From a gamma proteobacterium NOR5-3 (lineage in GTDB: Bacteria; Pseudomonadota; Gammaproteobacteria; Pseudomonadales; Halieaceae): a DNA stretch of 64,000 bases. Made by a program: the position numbers and the translations under genes. The stretch is taken from positions 1,725,738 to 1,789,737 of the forward strand of contig DS999405.1 of NCBI GenBank assembly GCA_000158155.1. Direction: 5' to 3'. Numbering within the stretch: position 1 is the first letter of the stretch; every line of letters begins with the position of its first letter. Of this stretch, positions 1 through 7,351 are shown one piece after another. The notes beneath the pieces are model-generated. The model searched no databases and was not told the origin of the DNA. It was given only the letters and a program-made list of their open reading frames with translations.

Positions 1-1268
1 GCCAGCTTCGGTGTTAGCGCCTCCCGTGAAGCAAACCACTGTCCATTCGCCCCGAAGGCCTCGACAGCCGGCCGCACGGCCTCTCCCACACCCACGAAGC
101 GCGTGATACCCGAAAGCCGCGCCAGCTCTCCCATCTCTGCGTGACGCTCGGGGCTCTCGGCGCCGAGCTCCAGCATTTCACCCAGTATGAGAAGACTCTC
201 GCCGGCAGTCGCGGCAAGCAGCGTAATTGCTGCACGCACGGATCCGGGGTTCGCGTTATAACTATCATCAATGAGCGTTTTATCATTACCCAGACGCTCA
301 CTTTGCAATCGACCGGGCTCTGCCTGCGCGTGCTCCAGACCCACAACGATCTGATCCAGACTCAGTCCGGCCGCTATTGCCAGTGCGGCGGCGGCCAGGG
401 CATTTGCAACGCTGTGACGACCCGGCAGGGGATACTTAAGCGCCCGGCTTTCACCCCTGATATGCAAAGTGAAAGCGCTTCCCTCCAGTCCACACTCCTG
501 CAACCCCGAGACATACAGATCAGCGCTACTGTCGTCCAGTGAATAGCTAAGTGCCTGTGCACCCGCCTGCGCTATGCGATCGCGCCACAGGGGCACCCAG
601 GGCTGATCCAGATTCACAATTGCTGCCCCCGAGCTACCAAGACCGTCATAGATCTCGGCCTTGATGTCCGCTACGTCCGCGACACTGCCAAAGCCCTCAA
701 GATGCGCTTCCATGGCATTTAACACGGTTGTGATAGACGGTCTGGCCAGCGTGCACAGATGCGCGATGTCGCCACGTTTTGTGGCACCCATTTCCACAAT
801 GGCGTAGCGCGTATCATCCTGCAGCCGAGCAAGCGTGAGAGGAACGCCGATCTCATTGTTGTAATTACCCGCGGTAGCGACGGTAGATCCCGCTTCACTG
901 AAAATGCTGCGGCAGAGGTTTTTTACCGTGGTTTTTCCGCAGCTGCCGGTGATAGCTACCACCACGCTGGCAGAGAGATCACGACTGGCACGTCCGATTT
1001 CGGACAGTGCATCCAGGCAATTCGACACCTGCAGGCAGGGAATAGATACCTGCACAGGTCGCTCTACCAAAGCTGCAATGGCACCCCGGGCAATCGCCGC
1101 GTCCACAAAGTCGTGTCCATCGACGCGCTCCCCGGGCAGGGCAATAAACAGGTCACCGGGGCTGACCTGCCGGGAGTCAATAGCGACACCCGAGAACTGC
1201 AGTGATGCCCCCGTATACGCCACCCCCAATCGCTGGGCAATCGCGGAGAGTGTCAGAGCAGACATCAT
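1..1268 (-). CDS. murF: UDP-MurNAc-tripeptide--D-Ala-D-Ala ligase MurF (3' end cut by window)
   Basis: Cytoplasmic ATP-dependent ligase that adds D-Ala-D-Ala to the UDP-MurNAc tripeptide, the last soluble step of peptidoglycan precursor synthesis. The reading frame starts with a double ATG (1268 or 1265) and runs off the left edge after about 422 codons, so roughly the last 30 residues are missing. Visible Mur-ligase motifs are the substrate-domain DSRQV..GDLFIAL, the P-loop ITGSCGKTTVK, NYNNEIGVPL, EMGA, and DDSYNANPGSV in the C-terminal domain. The first ATG overlaps the murE stop by four bases (ATGA), which indicates translational coupling inside the dcw operon. Identity is very secure; only the C-terminus is unseen. 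Confidence 0.97.
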   Translation of the reverse strand, partial: MMSALTLSAIAQRLGVAYTGASLQFSGVAIDSRQVSPGDLFIALPGERVDGHDFVDAAIARGAIAALVERPVQVSIPCLQVSNCLDALSEIGRASRDLSASVVVAITGSCGKTTVKNLCRSIFSEAGSTVATAGNYNNEIGVPLTLARLQDDTRYAIVEMGATKRGDIAHLCTLARPSITTVLNAMEAHLEGFGSVADVADIKAEIYDGLGSSGAAIVNLDQPWVPLWRDRIAQAGAQALSYSLDDSSADLYVSGLQECGLEGSAFTLHIRGESRALKYPLPGRHSVANALAAAALAIAAGLSLDQIVVGLEHAQAEPGRLQSERLGNDKTLIDDSYNANPGSVRAAITLLAATAGESLLILGEMLELGAESPERHAEMGELARLSGITRFVGVGEAVRPAVEAFGANGQWFASREALTPKL

Positions 1269-2740
1269 GCCGCCAACCTCGCCAAGGCCTGCTGAGCAAC
1301 GGCCGTATCACTAAACGGCAGACGCTCCTGACCAACGATCTGATAGTCCTCATGACCCTTGCCCGCTATCAGCACACAGTCTTTGGCACCTGCCGATTCG
1401 ATGGCCAGACGAATTGCCTCAGCACGATCAGCACACACCAGATAATCGCCTTTCATGGACGCCTGAATATCCGCGATGATCGCCAGGGGCTCCTCGCTCC
1501 GGGGATTATCGCTGGTGATCACAGCTCGGTCCGCGGTTGCGGACACAGCCTCTGCCATAAGCGGTCGCTTGCCGCGATCGCGGTCTCCACCGCAACCAAA
1601 CACCGCAATCAGGCTACCCTGGCATTGTTCACGCAGCGTGAGCAGCACTTGCCGCAAGGCGTCGGGAGTGTGCGCATAATCGATAACCACCAACGGGCCA
1701 CCCGCAACACGCAGAGGCTCCATGCGTCCGGGCACAGACGCCAGACTCTCTACCGCCTCCATAACCGCCTTGAAAGGCAGGCCAGCCTGCAGCGCTGCGG
1801 TCAATGCGGCCAGCAGATTGACGGCGTTAAACTTGCCAAGGAGCGGGCATGTCAGCGTCGCCTCACCCCAGGGACTTTCAAAACGAAACCGAAGTCCGGC
1901 TCTGCTTAACTTAAGGTGACTCAGGCGCACCTCCGCAGTACTGTCTTCAATGCCATAACGCAGCACAGACACGCCGGTGGGAACACGTTGCGCAAGATGT
2001 CGGCTAAAAGGGTCATCCGCATTCAAAATCGCTGTGCGCAATGACTCAAAGGCGAACAGTCTGGCCTTGGCCTCACCATAGGACTGCATATCACCGTGAT
2101 AATCGAGATGATCGCGAGTGAGATTGGTGAAGATCGCCGTGTCGATATCAAGGGTATTCACTCGCCCCTGATGCAGCGCGTGGGAGGAGACCTCCATGCT
2201 GACAAAGGGCACCGCCTGCCCGGCCCAGCCCGCCAGAATCTCCTGCAAGGCAATGGAATCAGGTGTGGTGTGAACACTGCTGTGCACGCCTCCGTCCAGA
2301 GAGGCACCGAGCGTTCCAATCACGCCACAGTCGTACCCCACGCTGCGCACAAGCCGGGCAAACAACTGACTGACCGTGGTTTTGCCATTGGTACCGGTGA
2401 CCGCTGCAATATGCATCTCGCGACTGGGTTCCCGAAAAAATCGTCCGGCAATTTCACACAGCCGATGTCGCAGGTTTGGAATCACCACCATCGGCAATGG
2501 CGACAGCCTCAGCGGGAGCTCGTCTTCCACCAATGCCGCCGCCGCTCCGGATGCAGCCGCCTGCGCGAGAAACTCCCGACCGTCCTGTGCATGCCCACGC
2601 AGCGCGATGAATAAATCGCCCTTTTCGACCTGCCGACTATCCAAACGCAGCGCCGCGATATCAAGCGCAGGCACCTCGGCCGCCAATCCTTCCAGAAGGA
2701 TCGGCAAAGAGTGTTGCAGCGCAGTCACACCGGGGCTCAT
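1265..2740 (-). CDS. murE: UDP-MurNAc-L-Ala-D-Glu--meso-diaminopimelate ligase MurE
   Basis: Adds meso-diaminopimelate to UDP-MurNAc-L-Ala-D-Glu in the cytoplasm. The 491-residue length is normal. The P-loop TGTNGKTT lies at about residues 115-122, and a DNPR motif (SDNPRSEEP) near residue 410 is the known signature for meso-DAP rather than lysine specificity, so the organism should have DAP-type peptidoglycan. The start codon overlaps the ftsI stop by four bases and the stop overlaps the murF start, so the three genes form one coupled unit. Confidence 0.98.
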   Translation of the reverse strand: MSPGVTALQHSLPILLEGLAAEVPALDIAALRLDSRQVEKGDLFIALRGHAQDGREFLAQAAASGAAAALVEDELPLRLSPLPMVVIPNLRHRLCEIAGRFFREPSREMHIAAVTGTNGKTTVSQLFARLVRSVGYDCGVIGTLGASLDGGVHSSVHTTPDSIALQEILAGWAGQAVPFVSMEVSSHALHQGRVNTLDIDTAIFTNLTRDHLDYHGDMQSYGEAKARLFAFESLRTAILNADDPFSRHLAQRVPTGVSVLRYGIEDSTAEVRLSHLKLSRAGLRFRFESPWGEATLTCPLLGKFNAVNLLAALTAALQAGLPFKAVMEAVESLASVPGRMEPLRVAGGPLVVIDYAHTPDALRQVLLTLREQCQGSLIAVFGCGGDRDRGKRPLMAEAVSATADRAVITSDNPRSEEPLAIIADIQASMKGDYLVCADRAEAIRLAIESAGAKDCVLIAGKGHEDYQIVGQERLPFSDTAVAQQALARLAA

Positions 2741-4464
2741 GCATCACCTCCGGTCGCTGTAGCGGCAAGCATTTCAGCAGAAGGCGCGAGAGTCGGCGCA
2801 ACACCCATCAAACGCAGTGTTTCCGCAGTCACGCGAGCAAACACAGGCGCAGCAGCCGCACCACCGCCATAGTTGTCACCCTTGGGACGATCCAATACCA
2901 CCACGGTGACAAAGCGCGGATCCTCCATGGGAGCCATACCTACAAACAGCGCAACGTACTGATCATCCAGATATCCGCCGGCGCCCACCTTATGCACGGT
3001 GCCAGTCTTGCCTCCCACCTCGTAACCGGAAACGCGGGCCTTGCGCGCCGTACCCTGATCACCCGTCACTTCATGCAGCACCCTGCGGACATCCGCGGCT
3101 ATCTGCGCATCAACCACACGCACGCTCCGCACATCCACCGCCTCGCGGTGCAACAAAGACAGCTCCGGAAGCAATCCGCCGTTAGCAAAGACGGCATAGG
3201 CCCGGGCAATCTGCAGCGGCGTCGCGGTGAGGCCATAGCCAAAGGCCAGGGTCACCTGCTCGATAGGACGCCAGCGTGGACGCTGAGGAAGCAGCCCGGC
3301 GCTTTCCCCCGGAAACCCCGTGGCGGTGGACTGACCAAAACCAAATCGATTAAACACATCCCAGACAGGCTCATGGCCGATATCCAGAGCAACTTTGGTA
3401 ATCCCTACCTGACTTGATTTCTCCACCACCCGGGACAAGCTGATCTCACCGTAGTTACGGGGGTCGGGCAGGACTTTTTTGCCCACGCGAATTCGCCCGG
3501 GGCTCGTATCGATAAGCGTTGTGGTCTCGTAGCGCCCGGACTCCAGAGCGGCGACCAGCGTCAATGGCTTCATGGTTGAGCCGGGCTCAAACACATCCGT
3601 CACCGCACGATTTCGCGTCTGACTCATAGTCACAGTGCTGCGATTGTTAGGATTGAAGTCGGGGTAGCTGGCGCTGGCAAGTACCTCTCCGGTGTGGCTG
3701 TCAATGGTGACAATCACCCCCGCATCGGCACCGGTCACTGTTACCGCACGATTAAGCTCACGGTGAAGGAGGTATTGCAGACGCAAATCAATAGAGAGCT
3801 GAAGATTGCGGCCCGGTCGCACAGGTTCAATAACACCGATATCCCGAACCGCATCACCATGCAGATCCTTGATGTAGCGCTTTTTGCCGGGGTGGCCACG
3901 CAGCCACTCATCATAGGCGAGCTCCAGCCCAGCCACGCCCGCGCCGTCCACATTGGTCATACCCACCAGCTGCGCCGCAACCTCGCCGGCGGGATAGAAC
4001 CGACGGTATTCGCGCTCGGCACGCACACCGGAAATATTGAGCGCCAGCACATCCCGGGCGCGATCAGGCACCAGGTGCCGCTGCAGATACATAAACTGTC
4101 GACCCGCATAGCGAGCCAGACGCTCTTCAAGCTCGCCGGCACTTAGCTCCAGGGCTGCGGCAAGCTCCGGCAATCGCTCACTGCCTGCCAGCACCTTGGG
4201 ATTTGCCCATAGCGATATCACCGGCGTGCTCACCGCAAGAGGCTCGCCCCGGCGATCAGTAATGAGTCCACGATAAGCCGGCAACTCAGCGGTGCGCAGC
4301 ATGCGCATATCGCCTTGCTTCTTGAGAAACTCAACACCCCGTCCGGAATCCAGAACCTGCAACGACAGCACCCTGCCCACCAGAGCAAGAAACATCAGTA
4401 CCAACAGGGCAATCACGACGTAACCACGCCAGTGCTGTACCTTGATGTTTGCTGCCGGGGTCAT
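2737..4464 (-). CDS. ftsI: Septal peptidoglycan transpeptidase FtsI (PBP3)
   Basis: Class B penicillin-binding protein that cross-links septal peptidoglycan. Of 575 residues, a single N-terminal membrane anchor spans about 14-34, followed by the dimerisation domain and the transpeptidase domain. Active-site motifs are SxxK as S296-T-M-K299 and KTG as K486-T-G488. The second motif, normally SxN (SSN in E. coli and Pseudomonas), reads S350-S351-Q352, with the codon CAG clearly present in the DNA. The gene overlaps both ftsL and murE by four bases. The assignment is certain; the Asn-to-Gln change is listed separately as a finding. Confidence 0.98.
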   Translation of the reverse strand: MTPAANIKVQHWRGYVVIALLVLMFLALVGRVLSLQVLDSGRGVEFLKKQGDMRMLRTAELPAYRGLITDRRGEPLAVSTPVISLWANPKVLAGSERLPELAAALELSAGELEERLARYAGRQFMYLQRHLVPDRARDVLALNISGVRAEREYRRFYPAGEVAAQLVGMTNVDGAGVAGLELAYDEWLRGHPGKKRYIKDLHGDAVRDIGVIEPVRPGRNLQLSIDLRLQYLLHRELNRAVTVTGADAGVIVTIDSHTGEVLASASYPDFNPNNRSTVTMSQTRNRAVTDVFEPGSTMKPLTLVAALESGRYETTTLIDTSPGRIRVGKKVLPDPRNYGEISLSRVVEKSSQVGITKVALDIGHEPVWDVFNRFGFGQSTATGFPGESAGLLPQRPRWRPIEQVTLAFGYGLTATPLQIARAYAVFANGGLLPELSLLHREAVDVRSVRVVDAQIAADVRRVLHEVTGDQGTARKARVSGYEVGGKTGTVHKVGAGGYLDDQYVALFVGMAPMEDPRFVTVVVLDRPKGDNYGGGAAAAPVFARVTAETLRLMGVAPTLAPSAEMLAATATGGDA

Positions 4465-4739
4465 TTAGCCACCAGGCGGGTTTGATCGTGCCCCGGCGCA
4501 GCAAGACCCAGCGTACTCCCGGCCTCGCTCTCGATACGAAAGTGTGACGCCAGGGTGCTCTGCTCAAGAAGCAGCCGACTGTATTCCTCTTCGAGATACC
4601 AGCGCCGAGCTTCCAGATTCTGAAGCTGCGCGTAAAAGCTGCGACTGACATGCGTGCTTCCTATAATGGAAAAGGCACTACCGACAACCAGCAGCAAGGC
4701 CAGACCAACCCATAGGGAACTTACGGCGGGGCGACTCAT
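4461..4739 (-). CDS. ftsL: Cell division protein FtsL
   Basis: Small bitopic divisome protein that joins FtsB and FtsQ and helps activate septal synthesis. From the chosen ATG at 4739 it has 92 residues: a short cytoplasmic tail (MSRPAVSS), one membrane helix at about 8-27, then a periplasmic coiled-coil-like stretch with EEEYSRLLLEQSTLASH, typical of gammaproteobacterial FtsL. I chose 4739 because it gives the same ATGA four-base overlap with rsmH that every other junction in this operon shows; an upstream ATG at 4757 would add six residues inside rsmH. Position between rsmH and ftsI confirms identity. Confidence 0.93.
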   Translation of the reverse strand: MSRPAVSSLWVGLALLLVVGSAFSIIGSTHVSRSFYAQLQNLEARRWYLEEEYSRLLLEQSTLASHFRIESEAGSTLGLAAPGHDQTRLVAK

Positions 4740-5662
4740 GCGAGCTTCTCCGCACAACGCATAATCGCGCTGCGAGACCGCGGGTTCCCCGCAACCTCTT
4801 CTTTACTGGCGCGCTGAGCCTTGCCCAGCAGACGCATTTGCGCCCCGGACTCCACATCGCGCACCGGCAGATTGCGCGGAAGCTGGGGGCCGCGGCTCAT
4901 ATCCCGCAAATGACGCTTCACCAGACGGTCTTCCAGGGAGTGAAAACTGATCACCACCAGTCGCCCGCCCACCGCAAGCACAGACAGCGCTACAGACAGC
5001 AGTTCAGCCAGATCATCAAGCTCGCGATTGACGCGAATCCGGATTGCCTGGAAAGCGCGGGTTGCCGGGTGCTTGTGCTTCTCCCAGCGAGGATGCGCCT
5101 CGCTCACAATCGCCGCCAGCTGAGACGTTCTTGTTAGCGGTGTTTCTGCGCGCGCCCTCACAATCGCGCCGGCAATGCGCCGCGCAAAGCGCTCTTCGCC
5201 ATACTCGCGAAGCACATCAATAATCTCTTGCTCTGAGGCGCTTGCAATCCAGTCTGCAGCGGATTCGCCCCGGCTACGGTCCATGCGCATATCCAGAGGG
5301 CCATCGTGCTGAAAGCTAAAACCCCGCTCAGCCTGATCGAGCTGCGGACTGGATACACCGAGGTCCAGCAAGATGCCATGGACAGGACCCAGACCGTGCT
5401 GGGCAAGCAGTGCCGGCAAGGCCGCAAAGGATCCGCGGGCAAAACTAAAGCGACCATCCTCACCAGCAAGCTCCAGCGCGTCGCGCTCCGCCTCTTCATC
5501 CTTGTCACAGGCAAAGAGACGGCCATCGTCATTAAGCCTTTTGAGAATTTCGCGACTATGTCCGCCGCGCCCAAAGGTGCCGTCGACATAAAGGCCGGCG
5601 GGGCTGCTTACCAGCGAATCCACCGCTTCGTGCAACAAGACCGTTTCATGGGGGGCTGCCAT
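4736..5662 (-). CDS. rsmH: 16S rRNA (cytosine1402-N4)-methyltransferase RsmH
   Basis: SAM-dependent enzyme that methylates N4 of C1402 in the 16S rRNA decoding site; RsmI, encoded at 7352-8200, makes the 2'-O-methyl group on the same base. The 308 residues begin with HETVLLHEAVDSL and carry the SAM-binding DGTFGRGGHS loop near residue 30, then ILLDLGVSSPQLD and the C-terminal ISFHSLEDRLVK, all characteristic of the family. It directly abuts mraZ (mraZ stop at 5663) and overlaps ftsL. Confidence 0.98.
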   Translation of the reverse strand: MAAPHETVLLHEAVDSLVSSPAGLYVDGTFGRGGHSREILKRLNDDGRLFACDKDEEAERDALELAGEDGRFSFARGSFAALPALLAQHGLGPVHGILLDLGVSSPQLDQAERGFSFQHDGPLDMRMDRSRGESAADWIASASEQEIIDVLREYGEERFARRIAGAIVRARAETPLTRTSQLAAIVSEAHPRWEKHKHPATRAFQAIRIRVNRELDDLAELLSVALSVLAVGGRLVVISFHSLEDRLVKRHLRDMSRGPQLPRNLPVRDVESGAQMRLLGKAQRASKEEVAGNPRSRSAIMRCAEKLA

Positions 5663-6118
5663 CTAGAGCGGCAGATTCATCAGCTCGTCGGGCCATGGCT
5701 CATCCGCCCCGACGTCGTCCAGCGCCTTATCACGCTCGATGATCCAGAGACTTTCGCTCCAGAGCTCCATCTTGTTACCTTGACCGACCAGCACCAGCTT
5801 CTTGTCGAGCTGGGCGTATTCACGCAATGAAGGCGGCAAAAGCATGCGACCATTGCTGTCGAGCTGGATGTCCGTTGCATAGCCGAGCATCAAACGCTGA
5901 AATCGTTTTACGGCAGGATTAAGAGAGGGGAGCTTTTGCAGGTCCTGCTCAATGCGCTCCCAGGCAGGCAAGGGATAGATCACTAAACAGGAGGTCTGGG
6001 TATCAATAGTCACAACAATTTCGCCAGCACACTGCTCAAGCAGAGGCTCACGCTGACGCGAGGGAATCGCCAGGCGACCCTTTGCATCCATATTGATGTG
6101 CTGCACACCACGGAACAC
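5663..6118 (-). CDS. mraZ: Transcriptional regulator MraZ
   Basis: First gene of the dcw cluster: an AbrB-like double-DNA-binding protein that represses its own operon in E. coli by binding repeats in the leader. 151 residues. The N-terminus MFRGVQHINMDAKGRL and the second half-repeat LDSNGRMLLPPSLREYA are the two SpoVT/AbrB-type repeats. The start is a GTG at 6118, in the exact position of the ATG of other MraZ proteins. The region just upstream contains a promoter and five ten-base-spaced TGG repeats (separate entries), consistent with autoregulation. Confidence 0.97.
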   Translation of the reverse strand: MFRGVQHINMDAKGRLAIPSRQREPLLEQCAGEIVVTIDTQTSCLVIYPLPAWERIEQDLQKLPSLNPAVKRFQRLMLGYATDIQLDSNGRMLLPPSLREYAQLDKKLVLVGQGNKMELWSESLWIIERDKALDDVGADEPWPDELMNLPL

Positions 6119-6137
6119 TTCTTATTAACCCCTTTAC

Positions 6138-6181
6138 TCCAGTGATTTCCACAAATCACCAGAATTTCCCACTTCTCTCCA
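6138..6181 (-). promoter_or_regulatory. MraZ operator: five TGG boxes at 10-base spacing
   Basis: On the minus strand TGG triplets recur exactly every ten bases, beginning at 6181, 6171, 6161, 6151 and 6141; four are preceded by G or C in the form (G/C)TGGN. Known MraZ operators are TGGGN boxes separated by five bases, usually three copies. The array starts just after the predicted -10 and ends 20 bases before the mraZ GTG, the same placement as in E. coli. Confidence 0.8.
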
Positions 6182-6190
6182 CTTGTTGAC

Positions 6191-6220
6191 ACTATAGGTG
6201 TGCCACAAAGCTCAAGTCAA
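6191..6220 (-). promoter_or_regulatory. Predicted sigma-70 promoter of the mraZ/dcw operon
   Basis: Minus-strand TTGACT (6220-6215), an 18-base spacer, and TATAGT (6196-6191). Transcription should start near 6184, so the MraZ boxes lie over the start site and leader. Strong match to the consensus and correct position; not experimentally tested. Confidence 0.7.
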
Positions 6221-6232
6221 GCTGGAAACAAC

Positions 6233-6253
6233 AAAAAAGCCTGTTATTTCAGG
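6233..6253 (-). terminator. Possible weak intrinsic terminator upstream of the mraZ promoter
   Basis: Minus strand: CCTG, a six-base loop and CAGG (6253-6240), then C and six T (6238-6233). The stem is only four base pairs, so this is weak, but its position would insulate the dcw promoter from transcription coming from the rnpB side. Confidence 0.4.
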
Positions 6254-6356
6254 GGTTTGGGCGTCAAACAGCGTGCATTTCGAGGCGTTTTTTGGGTCAT
6301 TGGGACTCGGTAAAAAATCACAAAAACAGCCATCTAAAGCATTAAGCTAAGCAATC

Positions 6357-6371
6357 ACTTTAACTTAAAGT
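6357..6371. promoter_or_regulatory. Perfect 15-base palindrome ACTTTAACTTAAAGT
   Basis: Seven-base arms around a single central C in the AT-rich part of the gene-free stretch between mraZ and rnpB. The shape is that of a dimeric regulator binding site. No regulator can be named. A possible weak plus-strand promoter (TTAACT, 17 bases, TTTTAT) overlaps it at about 6361-6389. Confidence 0.35.
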
Positions 6372-6396
6372 TCATTTACTTATTTTATCGCGAGGT

Positions 6397-6417
6397 TTTA
6401 GGCGAATTCCGTCTAAA
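6397..6417. promoter_or_regulatory. Imperfect 21-base palindrome centred on GAATTC-like core
   Basis: TTTAG ... CTAAA arms flank an almost symmetric core (GCGAATTCCGT). It lies 25 bases after the perfect 15-base palindrome. Could be a regulator site or chance; no function assigned. Confidence 0.25.
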
Positions 6418-6521
6418 CGAGTGAGCTATATCTGTCTGATGGTGCCCAAAAGGCAAAAACCGGCGTGACCTGCACCGCGAGGGACCTCTCAGCGACCTCT
6501 AAGCGACCTTACTATGAGTCT

Positions 6522-6830
6522 TGAAATCGGCGAGACGGACGGCAACCCTTTGCGCTGCTCGCGCATCTCCAGCGACGCCTGAGCACTATTAGACGCGCTC
6601 GACGGACGCTCAAAAGGCTGCCGCCCGCCTCACCTTCGTCAGAGCTGCATCGGGGCTTTATGCTCTTTGGGCGTAGGCGCTGACGATTGGTGTGGTGGCT
6701 CGGCGCCGCTTTGCTCGAGCGGCCGTCGAGCGCGGTGTTTAGTGCGCGGGTGCCGATGGAGATGCGCGAGCAGCTCGAGTAAAGCGGGGGCGGGCCGCCC
6801 ACAGCGCTGTCATCCGTCTCGCCGACTTTA
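6522..6830. repeat. Very long imperfect inverted repeat (~300-base stem-loop), unknown function
   Basis: The two halves of this gene-free stretch are reverse complements of each other over most of their length. Exact arms: 6528-6539 with 6813-6824 (12 bases), 6554-6571 with 6757-6774 (18 bases, GCTGCTCGCGCATCTCCA), 6636-6642 with 6680-6686 (7 bases). In the same register 6583-6611 matches 6717-6745 at 23 of 29 positions, and 6613-6635 aligns with 6687-6712 with small gaps. The apex is near 6647-6675. The right arm carries about 24 extra bases (6775-6812). It could be a structured RNA, a degenerate palindromic mobile repeat, or a chromosomal structural site. I see no convincing open reading frame in it. 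Confidence 0.75.
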
Positions 6831-6898
6831 TAGATAGATCTCGTAGCGCTCATCGCCCTCATGCGACTGTGTCAACTCATGAGGCTTTCGAATTTAGA

Positions 6899-7291
6899 GG
6901 AGTCGGCCGATAAGCCGGGTTCTGTCGTGAACGATCATTCATCTGGGACCAGCGTCGCCGCTGGCCTCTAGCGACCTACCCGAATCCACTGCGGGCCGCA
7001 GCCAACGGATTCCTATTTGGTCTTGCTCCAGGTGGGGTTTACCATCGCCGCGCCTGTTACCAGCCGCGCGGTGCGCTCTTACCGCACCTTTTCACCCTTA
7101 CCCTCCTCATAAACCACGTCGAGCTGAACAAACAGCCTTAAGCGGTCCAAGAAAGGCGGTTTCCTTTCTGCTGCACTTTCCGTAGGCTCGCGCCCCCCAG
7201 GCGTTACCTGGCACCCTGCCCTATGGAGCCCGGACTTTCCTCCGTATCCCGCATCAAAGATGCACAATACCGCGATCGTCTGGCCAACTCC
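6899..7291 (-). ncRNA. rnpB: RNase P RNA (M1 RNA), bacterial type A
   Basis: Catalytic RNA of ribonuclease P, which matures tRNA 5' ends. Conserved segments are visible on the minus strand: GGAGGAAAGTCCGGGCTCC near the 5' end, GGGCAGGGTGCCAGGTAACG just after, the GGGTAGGTCGCTAGAGG region, and the 3' AACCCGGCTTAT. Helix P1 is explicit: GGAGTTGGCC at 7291-7282 pairs with GGCCGACTCC at 6908-6899, with one G-U pair. The length of about 393 bases is normal. A promoter fits exactly in front (7298-7326). The ends are set from P1 and may differ by a few bases. Confidence 0.96.
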
Positions 7292-7297
7292 GCGCGC

Positions 7298-7326
7298 AGG
7301 GTAGCGACCCTGTGAACTGCACGCAA
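7298..7326 (-). promoter_or_regulatory. Predicted rnpB promoter
   Basis: Minus strand TTGCGT (7326-7321), 17-base spacer, TACCCT (7303-7298), with the P1-defined 5' end of the RNA seven bases downstream of the -10. GC-rich discriminator (GCGCGC), as expected for a growth-rate-regulated stable RNA. Confidence 0.6.
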
Positions 7327-7330
7327 GCAC

Positions 7331-7350
7331 AAAAAAGCGCAGCCCCGCGC
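7331..7350 (-). terminator. Likely short intrinsic terminator of rsmI
   Basis: Directly after the rsmI stop, minus strand GCGC, six-base loop, GCGC (7350-7337), then six T (7336-7331). The stem is only four G-C pairs. It sits four bases before the rnpB -35 box, so it would separate the two transcription units. Confidence 0.45.
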
Positions 7351-7351
7351 A

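Noticed and set aside
6512-6862. Minus-strand open frame of 116 codons over the long palindrome
   Set aside because: Arg/Ser-rich, no recognisable domain, no ribosome-binding site, and its sequence is explained by the inverted repeat beneath it.
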